From assembly GCA_036620675.1 (NCBI GenBank), contig JAZHEE010000055.1: 16,921 nt of DNA; one strand, given 5' to 3'. How positions within the stretch are numbered: the first letter of the stretch is position 1; each line of letters starts with the position of its first letter. The notes below the pieces were generated by a model. That model made no database searches, was not told the DNA's origin, and saw nothing but the letters and a program-made list of their open reading frames with translations. The stretch is from Jejubacter sp036620675 (GTDB lineage Bacteria > Pseudomonadota > Gammaproteobacteria > Enterobacterales > Enterobacteriaceae). Position numbers and translations under genes: made by a program. Below, in pieces: positions 7,091-13,721 of the stretch.

Positions 7091-7106
7091 TGTGAATCAG
7101 GTTACA
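7091..7106 (+). promoter_or_regulatory. CRP-like site of the symporter gene
   Basis: TGTGA, six bases, TTACA: five and four of five matches to the CRP consensus, with AT-rich flanks. The centre (7098.5) lies 41.5 bases from 7140, and TTACAT at 7128-7133 would be a suitably placed -10 for a start there. This is the spacing of a class II CRP-activated promoter. The promoter call is by eye. Confidence 0.55.
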
Positions 7107-7117
7107 TTCAATTATAG

Positions 7118-7131
7118 TGGAAACGCTTACA
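7118..7131 (+). promoter_or_regulatory. LacI-family-like operator
   Basis: TGGAAACGCTTACA fits the symmetric pattern TGnAAnCGnTTnCA shared by many LacI/GalR-family operators, including the central CG. It overlaps the predicted -10 region of the symporter promoter and lies just after the CRP-like site, the usual repressor-over-promoter arrangement for sugar genes. No LacI-family gene is in the window. Confidence 0.5.
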
Positions 7132-7170
7132 TTACCCCCTGAATGTCTGATTGCCGTAGGGATCAAAATC

Positions 7171-8802
7171 ATGGCTAACATTGAACAAGGTTTAGGCCTT
7201 ATCGACATGGTGGTATTCGCCGTCTACGTTGCGATTATCATCGGCGTCGGCCTCTGGGTATCCAGAGATAAAAAAGGCAAACAAAAGAGTACTGAAGACT
7301 ATTTCCTGGCGGGTAAATCTCTGCCGTGGTGGGCAGTAGGCGCCTCGCTTATCGCCGCTAACATCTCCGCCGAGCAGTTTATCGGCATGTCCGGTTCCGG
7401 TTTCTCTATCGGTCTGGCTATCGCATCCTATGAGTGGATGGCAGCGTTGACGTTGATTATCGTCGGCAAATACTTTCTGCCTGTGTTCATCGAAAAAGGG
7501 ATCTACACCATCCCGGAATTCGTTGAAAAGCGCTTTAACAAAAACCTGAAGACCATCCTGGCCGTTTTCTGGATAGCCCTGTATGTCTTCGTTAACCTGA
7601 CCTCCGTGCTCTACCTCGGCGGCCTGGCGCTGGAAACCATCCTTGGCATTCCGCTAATGTACTCCATCATCGGTCTGGCGCTGTTCGCGCTGGTGTACTC
7701 CATCTACGGCGGCCTTTCCGCAGTGGTCTGGACCGACGTCATTCAGGTCTTCTTCCTGGTACTGGGCGGTCTGTTGACCACCTGGCTGGCAGTACACTTC
7801 ATCGGCGGCGACGAAGGTTGGTTTAGCGGTTTCGCCAGAATGTATGAAGCGGCGCCTGGCCACTTCCAGATGATTCTCGACCAGAGCAACCCGCAGTATA
7901 TGAACCTGCCGGGCATCGCGGTACTGATCGGCGGCCTGTGGGTCGCGAACCTTTACTACTGGGGCTTCAACCAGTACATCATTCAGCGTACCCTGGCAGC
8001 CAAATCGGTACCGGAAGCACAGAAAGGTATTCTGTTTGCCGCCTTCCTGAAGATGATTGTACCGTTTCTGGTGGTGATTCCGGGTATCGCCGCTTATGTC
8101 ATTACCTCTTCGCCGGAGCTGATGGCCAACATGGGCAGCGTTGCGGCAAACAATATGCCGACTGCCGCCCACGCGGATAAAGCCTACCCGTGGCTAACGC
8201 AGTTCCTGCCGGCTGGCCTGAAAGGCGTGGTCTTTGCGGCGCTGACGGCGGCTATCGTCTCCTCGCTGGCGTCAATGCTGAACTCCACCGCCACTATCTT
8301 CACCATGGACATCTACAAAGAGTACATTTCGCCTCAGGCAGGCGATCACAAACTGGTTAACGTCGGTCGTATCACTGCCATCGTCGCCTTGATCGTTGCC
8401 TGTCTGGTCGCGCCGATGCTGGGGAATATTGGTCAGGCATTCCAGTATATTCAGGAATATACCGGTCTGGTCAGTCCGGGCATCCTGGCGGTGTTCCTGC
8501 TGGGGCTGTTCTGGAAAAAAACCACCAGCAAAGGGGCGATTCTGGGTGTGGTACTGTCCATTCCTTTCGCGCTGTTCCTGAAGTTTATGCCGCTGAACAT
8601 GCCGTTTATGGATCAGATGCTTTACACGCTGTTGTTCACTCTGGTGGTGATTGCGCTGACCAGTCTGAGCACATCTGAAGCCGATGACGATGAAAAAGGC
8701 ATTGTGTTGACCGCTAAAACCTTCCACACCGAGCGGAGCTTTAATATTGCCGCTTACGCTGTGGTCGTCATTCTGGCGGTAATCTACGCCCTGTTCTGGT
8801 AA
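7171..8802 (+). CDS. sglT: vSGLT-type sodium/sugar (glucose/galactose) symporter
   Basis: This inner-membrane sodium:solute symporter (SSS/SLC5 family) should take up galactose or glucose with sodium. It has 543 residues, the length of Vibrio parahaemolyticus vSGLT as I recall it, and follows that sequence along the whole protein (KSTEDYFLAGKSLPWWAVGA, NLYYWGFNQYIIQRTLAAKS, GLVSPGILAVFLLGLFWKKT). The sodium-site residues Ala62, Ile65, Ala361, Ser364 and Ser365 are present, as are the sugar-site residues Gln69, Glu88, Asn260, Lys294 and Gln428 and the gate Tyr263. Position 91, Ser in vSGLT, is Ala here. I use the ATG at 7171 (AGGGA 10 bases upstream; vSGLT begins MSNIEHG) rather than the GTG at 7117. 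CRP-like and LacI-like sites precede it and a terminator follows. It carries no galactose catabolic neighbours. Confidence 0.94.
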   Translation: MANIEQGLGLIDMVVFAVYVAIIIGVGLWVSRDKKGKQKSTEDYFLAGKSLPWWAVGASLIAANISAEQFIGMSGSGFSIGLAIASYEWMAALTLIIVGKYFLPVFIEKGIYTIPEFVEKRFNKNLKTILAVFWIALYVFVNLTSVLYLGGLALETILGIPLMYSIIGLALFALVYSIYGGLSAVVWTDVIQVFFLVLGGLLTTWLAVHFIGGDEGWFSGFARMYEAAPGHFQMILDQSNPQYMNLPGIAVLIGGLWVANLYYWGFNQYIIQRTLAAKSVPEAQKGILFAAFLKMIVPFLVVIPGIAAYVITSSPELMANMGSVAANNMPTAAHADKAYPWLTQFLPAGLKGVVFAALTAAIVSSLASMLNSTATIFTMDIYKEYISPQAGDHKLVNVGRITAIVALIVACLVAPMLGNIGQAFQYIQEYTGLVSPGILAVFLLGLFWKKTTSKGAILGVVLSIPFALFLKFMPLNMPFMDQMLYTLLFTLVVIALTSLSTSEADDDEKGIVLTAKTFHTERSFNIAAYAVVVILAVIYALFW

Positions 8803-8823
8803 TCTGCAGCAGGACGTCTGCGA

Positions 8824-8857
8824 GGCCCCGCTTCCTTACAGGTGCGGGGCCTTTTTT
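8824..8857 (+). terminator. Rho-independent terminator after sglT
   Basis: GGCCCCGC (8824-8831) pairs perfectly with GCGGGGCC (8844-8851), followed by six T residues. It sits between the symporter and the DUF294 gene, so the second gene is either expressed at a lower level by read-through or has a promoter I cannot identify. Confidence 0.92.
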
Positions 8858-8873
8858 ATTCAGGAGCGTCGCC

Positions 8874-10742
8874 ATGACGGAAGAACTATTACCCAACATC
8901 GTTGCCTTTCTGCGGCCCATTAAGCCTTTTAACCAGCTCCCGGCACCGGTGCTGAACCGGGTTGCCGAACAGATGGCGATTCTTTACCTGGGCCAGGGCG
9001 AAACGCTGGAAAAACCAGAAGGCGACACGGGCTATCTCTATATTATTCGCACCGGGATCATAGAACAGCGCCACCCCGACGGCAGTCTGCGCGCCAGACT
9101 GGGGGATGAAGATATCTTCGGTTTCGGACTGCTGCATGAATCCCGGCAGGCGTCGGCGCCAGACTACAGCGTACAGGCCATCGACAGCACCCTGATTTAC
9201 CGCATCGGCTATCAGGCGTTGCTTGATACTATCTCCGACTATCCGGAAGTGGTGTCCCAACTGGCACTCAGCGCCTGGAGCCGCATGGAATCCTCGCTGA
9301 ACGTCCGCTGGTCAGATCAGGAAAAGGGACTGTTCTTCCGACCAACAGGAGACGTGGCTAGCCGCAATATCGCCGTCGTTACGCCCCAAACTCCCATTCA
9401 GGAGGTAGCGCGAATCATGCGCGACCAGGTGCGTACTTCCTGTGCCTTTGTGGTGGATAAAAACAACACCCTGATTGGTATGGTGACTGACAAGGATATG
9501 ACCAAAAGGGTGGTTGCCCGCGGCCACGACATCCACCAGCCCATCGCCAGCGTAATGACAGACCAGTTGCATACCGTTTATCAGGACGAACTGACGATTC
9601 GCGCCACCGGCCTGATGATGCAATACAATATCCAGAACATCCCGGTCATCGATCGTCAGCACCACATAGTGGGGCTGATTACGCCGCAGCAGCTGGTGCA
9701 AAAAAACAGCGTGCAGGCGATATTTTTAATTGACCAGATAAGCCGCGCCCGAAACAGCGCGGAACTTCAGGCATTAACACCGACCCGTCAGGCGATTTTC
9801 GAAGCGCTAGTGGATGGTAACGTCGCCCCCGCCGTTATCGCCCAGGTGCTGACCCTTATCTACGATGCCTTCACCCGACGTCTGACCGAGCTGGCTATCA
9901 GCTATCTGGGAGAGCCGCCCTGCGCCTGGTCCTGGATGGCCGCCGGATCTCACGCCAGGGGCGAAGTTCACCTCTCTTCCGATCAGGACAACGCGCTGTT
10001 GCTGGATGACAGCGCGACAGACAGCGATCGCCTCTATTTCAGCCACTTCGCGATGTATGTCTGTAAAGGGCTGGCCGACTGCGGTTATACCCTCTGCTCC
10101 GGCCGCTTTATGGCCGTTACCCCCACCTGGTGCCAGCGCCTGACGGTGTGGCAGAACTACTACCGCAAATGGGCCACCAACCCGGAATATGAGTGGCTGC
10201 TCAACCTGAATGTGTTTATCGAAATCCGCCATGTGGCGGGCGACAGCGCGCTATTCCGGCATCTGGATGATTACCGCCACCAGCAGATCGGCCGTAACGT
10301 TAAGCTGCTGGCGGCGCTGCTACGCAACGCGCTCCGGGTGCGGCCACCGCTGGGCATCTTCCATAACCTGGTACTGGAAAAAGATGGCGATAACAAGAAA
10401 GTGCTGAATATTAAACGCGCGGCCATCCACTGTCTGGTGGATCTGGCGCGTATCTACGCCCTGCATGCTGATATCGAAGCGCTGAATACCGGGGAGCGCA
10501 TTCGGCAACTGCTGGAGCGCCAGGCGCTGAATGAGGCTTCTGTCCAGGATATGCTCGGCACCTGGCGCTACGCCACTCAGTTGCGCTACCTGCATCAGCG
10601 CCTGGCCCTGAGCCGGGGCGAGCTGCCTGACAACACGCTGGATCCCGCCCGCTTCGGCAGCTTCGAACGCCAGCATTTAAAAGACGCCTTCAGTATCATC
10701 TCCGGCTTCCAGGACGCGGCCAAAATGAAGTTTGGGGGCTGA
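8874..10742 (+). CDS. cNMP-CBS-CBS-DUF294 putative nucleotidyltransferase
   Basis: This 622-residue cytosolic protein has four modules. A cyclic-nucleotide-binding-like beta roll covers about 12-130, but its phosphate cassette (FGFGLLHESRQAS) departs from the usual FGE...RSA, so cAMP binding is doubtful. Two CBS repeats cover about 165-217 and 224-280 (LIGMVTDKDMTKRVVARG; NIPVIDRQHHIVGLITPQQL) and may bind adenine nucleotides. The DUF294 nucleotidyltransferase domain (about 300-440) resembles the GlnD uridylyltransferase: GSHARGE at 358-364, then Asp370-x-Asp372 in SSDQDNAL, the expected metal ligands. A helical DUF294 C-terminal domain fills about 470-620. CAGGAG precedes the ATG. It is followed 1 bp later by an exonuclease gene. 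From memory, this pair often accompanies acetate/SSS symporter genes in other gammaproteobacteria. The target of nucleotidyl transfer is unknown. Confidence 0.88.
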   Translation: MTEELLPNIVAFLRPIKPFNQLPAPVLNRVAEQMAILYLGQGETLEKPEGDTGYLYIIRTGIIEQRHPDGSLRARLGDEDIFGFGLLHESRQASAPDYSVQAIDSTLIYRIGYQALLDTISDYPEVVSQLALSAWSRMESSLNVRWSDQEKGLFFRPTGDVASRNIAVVTPQTPIQEVARIMRDQVRTSCAFVVDKNNTLIGMVTDKDMTKRVVARGHDIHQPIASVMTDQLHTVYQDELTIRATGLMMQYNIQNIPVIDRQHHIVGLITPQQLVQKNSVQAIFLIDQISRARNSAELQALTPTRQAIFEALVDGNVAPAVIAQVLTLIYDAFTRRLTELAISYLGEPPCAWSWMAAGSHARGEVHLSSDQDNALLLDDSATDSDRLYFSHFAMYVCKGLADCGYTLCSGRFMAVTPTWCQRLTVWQNYYRKWATNPEYEWLLNLNVFIEIRHVAGDSALFRHLDDYRHQQIGRNVKLLAALLRNALRVRPPLGIFHNLVLEKDGDNKKVLNIKRAAIHCLVDLARIYALHADIEALNTGERIRQLLERQALNEASVQDMLGTWRYATQLRYLHQRLALSRGELPDNTLDPARFGSFERQHLKDAFSIISGFQDAAKMKFGG

Positions 10743-10743
10743 T

Positions 10744-11454
10744 ATGAGCTGGTTTACGGCACGGGATCCGCTACGAAAGCTGGAGCAACAGCGGCAACGG
10801 CTGCTTCGCGCTCAGGCAGAATGGCCGCCAGGGATACAGGCAATTCTTCGCACGCCGCTGCCGTCGGCGGAAGTCGATATTCTCCAGTTGCCGCTACTGG
10901 TTTTCGACTTTGAAACCAGCGGATTAAACGCCGGGCAGGATCGCATTGTCAGCATGGGCTGGGTGGAGGTGCATCAGGGGGTTATCGCGCTGGATAGCGC
11001 CCGCCATCTGCTGCTGCAGGCCACACCAGGCGCCGACAGCGCCGCCATCACCCTGCACCACATTATGCCGGAAATGCAACAAAACGGCGTCAGCGAAGCC
11101 GCGGCGTTCGAACAGCTATGGTCGGCCATGGCGGGGAAAGTACTGGTGGTTCACGGGGCAGTCATAGAGCGCGAATTTAGCTGTCAGTATCTGCGACGCA
11201 ACTCACTGCCTGAACTGCCGCTGATATGGCTGGATACCCTGAAGATCGAGCAAGCCTTCCCCAATGCCCGCGAGCGCGGCCCTGTTAGCTGGCGTCTTTC
11301 CGATCTGCGCCGCCGTTACCGGCTACCGGAATACCCGGCCCACCACGCCCTGAGCGACGCCATCGCCACCGCGGAGCTGTTTCTGGCCCAGCGCTTTCGA
11401 CTGTATCGTCAACAGAGGGCGCCGCTGGGGGAGTGGATTAACGCGTCACGTTAG
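10744..11454 (+). CDS. DEDDh-family 3'-5' exonuclease
   Basis: This 236-residue DnaQ-like protein should remove nucleotides from 3' ends of DNA or RNA. Motif I is VFDFETSG with Asp55 and Glu57. Motif III is HHALSDA, with His200 and Asp205. Motif II is VVHGAVIEREF, where Glu142 takes the place of the usual Asp; an acidic ligand is kept, so activity is likely. The first 45 residues are a basic and glutamine-rich leader not typical of the fold. The ATG at 10744 begins one base after the DUF294 stop codon, with GGGGCT upstream, so the two genes are one transcription and translation unit. It is not the polymerase III epsilon subunit: it lacks a companion polymerase and the epsilon C-terminal region. 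The substrate is unknown. Confidence 0.85.
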   Translation: MSWFTARDPLRKLEQQRQRLLRAQAEWPPGIQAILRTPLPSAEVDILQLPLLVFDFETSGLNAGQDRIVSMGWVEVHQGVIALDSARHLLLQATPGADSAAITLHHIMPEMQQNGVSEAAAFEQLWSAMAGKVLVVHGAVIEREFSCQYLRRNSLPELPLIWLDTLKIEQAFPNARERGPVSWRLSDLRRRYRLPEYPAHHALSDAIATAELFLAQRFRLYRQQRAPLGEWINASR

Positions 11455-11493
11455 CAGAACAAAGGAAGAAAAATGAAATAGCGGGTTGGACGT

Positions 11494-11673
11494 TCATTCC
11501 GACGGCGCCTCCCCCATCCCTTCTGTATCGTCTTCGCCGTCCAGCATCTGTTCGATAAAGCGTCGCTGTTCGGGATCCAGCCCCATCTGCTCCATCTTAT
11601 CGCGGATCTCTCTACGCTGCTCCGCCTGCGCTCCTCCGGAATCCGGCTGTTGCTGCTTCCTGTGTGCCGCCAT
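11494..11673 (-). CDS. Small hydrophilic protein, second gene of an overlapping pair
   Basis: The 59-residue product is highly charged and glutamine/glutamate-rich, without membrane segments or cysteines. A predicted helix (AEQRREIRDKMEQMGLDPEQ, then RRFIEQMLDG) is followed by an acidic tail, EDDTEGMGEAPSE. The ATG at 11673 overlaps the TGA of the upstream membrane peptide gene (TGATG), the classical sign of translational coupling; no independent Shine-Dalgarno is needed. A longer frame upstream merely reads the membrane peptide gene in the wrong phase. I do not recognise a family. It converges on the exonuclease gene with 39 bp between them. A function beside the membrane peptide, perhaps as its cytosolic partner, is inference. 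Confidence 0.55.
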   Translation of the reverse strand: MAAHRKQQQPDSGGAQAEQRREIRDKMEQMGLDPEQRRFIEQMLDGEDDTEGMGEAPSE

Positions 11674-11768
11674 CAGTAAACCCATATCAAAAAAAGGGTA
11701 AGCCAGAAGAGCGCTCCCAGCAGGAAGACCAGCAGCCATGCAAGATACTTTCTTTGATGATCCTTCAA
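11673..11768 (-). CDS. 31-residue single-span membrane peptide, TTG start
   Basis: The predicted product reads LKDHQRKYLAWLLVFLLGAL followed by FWLTLFLIWVY, with fMet expected at the TTG. A basic cytosolic N terminus (KDHQRK) precedes one strongly hydrophobic helix of about 23 residues, so it should insert in the inner membrane. GGAGAG lies 5-6 bases before the TTG, which decides this start. The stop overlaps the next gene's ATG. The pattern RK, WL, VFL, ALFW and LIW resembles E. coli YmiA, a small membrane protein, as I remember that sequence, but the match is short and hydrophobic and may be convergence. It is too short for standard gene finders and would normally be missed. Confidence 0.5.
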   Translation of the reverse strand: MKDHQRKYLAWLLVFLLGALFWLTLFLIWVY

Positions 11769-11917
11769 TGTCTCTCTCCGGCAAATAACAAAAATACAGA
11801 TCTTTCTTAACGATTTTTAGGATTATCCTTAACATGCCACTTTAGCAATTTACTGAAAACATGTAAATCACCCGCATCTTTCTTTATCAGAAAGCGTAGA
11901 GTGAAAAGGATCCGATA

Positions 11918-12244
11918 TCAGGAAGGGGTAACAGGGATTGCGAACTGAAATACTCCAGGCATAGCACCGGTTCTCCCGCGAAAAAAACGGGAAAACCAAG
12001 CCGCGTCGCTAAACCCCAGAGAGTCGGAGATCTGGCTTACCGTCATACTGGTACAGCGCAGGCTGCGCCTGACCTCCAACAGCACGCCACATCTATAATA
12101 TTCACGGCACGGCGTATTCAGGTGGGCGCCGGATATGCCTGTCTGGCGGGCGTAGTGCGCGACCGGTAGATTACCGCCAGCGATGATTGAGGATCGATTC
12201 ACTACGCGGCAGATCCAGCATGGCCAGTGCCGACTTTCCGCCAT
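11918..12244 (-). pseudogene. Remnant of an AraC-family regulator
   Basis: Only the C-terminal DNA-binding part remains. VAHYARQTGISGAHLN is the first helix-turn-helix of the AraC/XylS domain and TSMTVSQISDSLGFSDAAWF, followed by SRFFRGRTGAMPGVF, the second. Between them CREYY runs directly into LLEVRRSL; family members have about a dozen more residues there (the linking helix), so an internal deletion is likely. The N-terminal effector domain is absent: upstream in this frame only a short non-homologous leader remains before the 3' end of the flavin oxidoreductase gene, 24 bp away. The truncation and deletion make function very unlikely. It probably once regulated a neighbouring catabolic gene. 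Confidence 0.75.
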
Positions 12245-12268
12245 CGCGCTTAAGCCGTGCCATGATCA

Positions 12269-13381
12269 TTATGCGTTATGTGACTTATGGCCCGGCCAGC
12301 CCCGGGGGCCAAAGCGATCGTATGGTTTCGGCCACTGCGCGCGCTCGCCCATTGCGATCGCCGCATGGAGCGGCCAGCGGGGATCGTCGAGAATGCCTCG
12401 CCCCACGGCGATCAGATCCGCCTTGCGCTCCTGAAGGATCGCCTCGGCCCGATCCGCTTCGTAGATCATACCAACGGTAATCACTACTGCATCGGGCAGC
12501 GCCGCTTTTACCGCTGCGGCAAAGGGGACCATATAGCCCTGTTGCCCGACGGGCGGCGTTTCGTTATAGACGTTATAGCCCCCGGAAACGCTCAGGTAGT
12601 CATATCCCAGGCGATGCAGTTCCCGGGCAAACTGAACCGCCTCCGCCAGTTCCAGCCCGCCGTCGGCGAACTCACCGCCGTTAAAACGCACGCCTAACGG
12701 CAGCGACGCCGGCCATATCTCGCGCAGCGCCCGGGCCACCCGCAGGGGGAAGCGCATCCGGTTTTCCGGACTGCCGCCATAATCATCGCCGCGCTGGTTA
12801 CTGAGCGGCGACAAAAACTGGCTCAGCAGATAGCCGTTGGCAGCCAGCAGCTCCGCAAAATCCGCCCCGGCCTCCAGCGCCCGTCTGGCGGCGCTGATAA
12901 AGGCCTGAACGATGCGTTCCATACCGGGTTCATCCAGCGCCTCCGGGATGCGCCACCCCGGTCGCCATGAAACGGCGGAAGGAGCGACCGTATGCCAGCC
13001 CCCTTGCTCGTCGCTAAGCGGAGCACCATGATCTATCCACGGTGGGCTGACGCTCGCTTTGCGCCCGGCGTGGTTAAGCTGCACGCCAATGGGCGTATCG
13101 CTATAGGTGCGAATGTCGGTCAGCAACTTCTGTAGCGCCCGCGCCTGCGCATCATTCCATAATCCCAGGCAGTGCGGCGTAATCCGGCCATCCGGCGTCA
13201 CGCCCATGGCTTCGGAAATCACCATGCCAGCGCCGGAAATTGCCAGATTACCGATGTGCTGTGCGTGCCACGGCGCCACCACGCCATCACTTGCCGCGGA
13301 GTATTGCGACATTGGGGGAACCACAATACGGTTTTTCAGCGTCAGCGGCCCAACCTTCAGCGGACTGAATAACAGGGACAT
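12269..13381 (-). CDS. Old Yellow Enzyme-family NADH:flavin oxidoreductase, atypical active site
   Basis: This is an FMN-dependent TIM-barrel protein of 370 residues, like YqjM/xenobiotic reductase A (class III OYE), which reduces activated C=C bonds or nitro groups with NAD(P)H. Seen are LKNRIVVPPMSQYS, QLNHAGRKAS, FLSPLSNQRGDDYGGSPENR and the phosphate-binding VGRGILDDP. Two features are unusual. The Cys that tunes the flavin in PMCQYS is Ser25. The substrate-binding pair of HxxH or HxxN (in EIHAAHGYL) reads ELLAANGYL, so the first His is Leu179. Tyr27 and Tyr184 remain. The start is the ATG at 13381, with GGAGG 5-6 bases upstream, rather than the GTG inside that site. Fold and FMN binding are likely; catalytic competence on usual enone substrates is doubtful. 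Neighbours on both sides are decayed. Confidence 0.85.
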   Translation of the reverse strand: MSLLFSPLKVGPLTLKNRIVVPPMSQYSAASDGVVAPWHAQHIGNLAISGAGMVISEAMGVTPDGRITPHCLGLWNDAQARALQKLLTDIRTYSDTPIGVQLNHAGRKASVSPPWIDHGAPLSDEQGGWHTVAPSAVSWRPGWRIPEALDEPGMERIVQAFISAARRALEAGADFAELLAANGYLLSQFLSPLSNQRGDDYGGSPENRMRFPLRVARALREIWPASLPLGVRFNGGEFADGGLELAEAVQFARELHRLGYDYLSVSGGYNVYNETPPVGQQGYMVPFAAAVKAALPDAVVITVGMIYEADRAEAILQERKADLIAVGRGILDDPRWPLHAAIAMGERAQWPKPYDRFGPRGWPGHKSHNA

Positions 13382-13395
13382 AATCACCTCCGGAC

Positions 13396-13721
13396 TCAGG
13401 ATACCTGACGTTGCGGCCCTTTCGGGTTAGCCTTGCGGCCACCGGAAACCGCCGCATGCTGCGGGGACTTTCCGGTAACGGGAATCCCCATTAAGAGTTT
13501 AACGGGAGAGCCGTATCCCTGCCCGATAACCAGATATCGTCCTTCCCCGTCAGTACACGTCATAAAACGGCGGACCGGCATTGTTTTCAGCAAGAGCGAT
13601 CGGCTCAGCCCGGGCTCTCTGGTAATATTCGCGCTGCGTCTGCTGGAGCTGACACTGCGCCAGTTCAGAAGGCGCCGCCCGGAGAACAGAAATTCCCCCT
13701 CTTCTTGCCCCCGTCCTTCGA
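13396..13721 (-). pseudogene. Unrecognised frameshifted coding remnant
   Basis: Between the DUF1176 and flavin oxidoreductase genes, two adjacent minus-strand frames look protein-like but do not join. The first, open from about 13720 to a TGA at 13550-13552, has no start codon and contains LAQCQLQQTQREYYQRARAE and ENNAGPPFYDVY. The second, one base out of phase, continues with GEGRYLVIGQGYGSPVKLLM and ends at 13396. A single one-base indel near 13550 would fuse them into one frame of about 100 codons. I recognise neither part. A short real gene starting inside the second frame (up to 65 codons from TTG 13593) is possible, but it has no ribosome binding site. Confidence 0.3.

Noticed and set aside
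7117..7170. GTG start 18 codons upstream for the symporter
   Set aside because: It would start inside the LacI-like operator without a ribosome binding site, whereas the ATG at 7171 matches the vSGLT N terminus and length.
11674..11835. N-terminal part of a 113-residue minus-strand frame extending the 59-residue protein
   Set aside because: The phase used by the 31-residue membrane peptide explains this DNA better, with its own Shine-Dalgarno and a stop-start overlap; the longer frame gives a poorly organised N terminus.
11878..11894. CTTTCT/AGAAAG hairpin as a terminator of the AraC remnant
   Set aside because: The stem is only 6 bp, AT-rich, and has no T-run on either strand.
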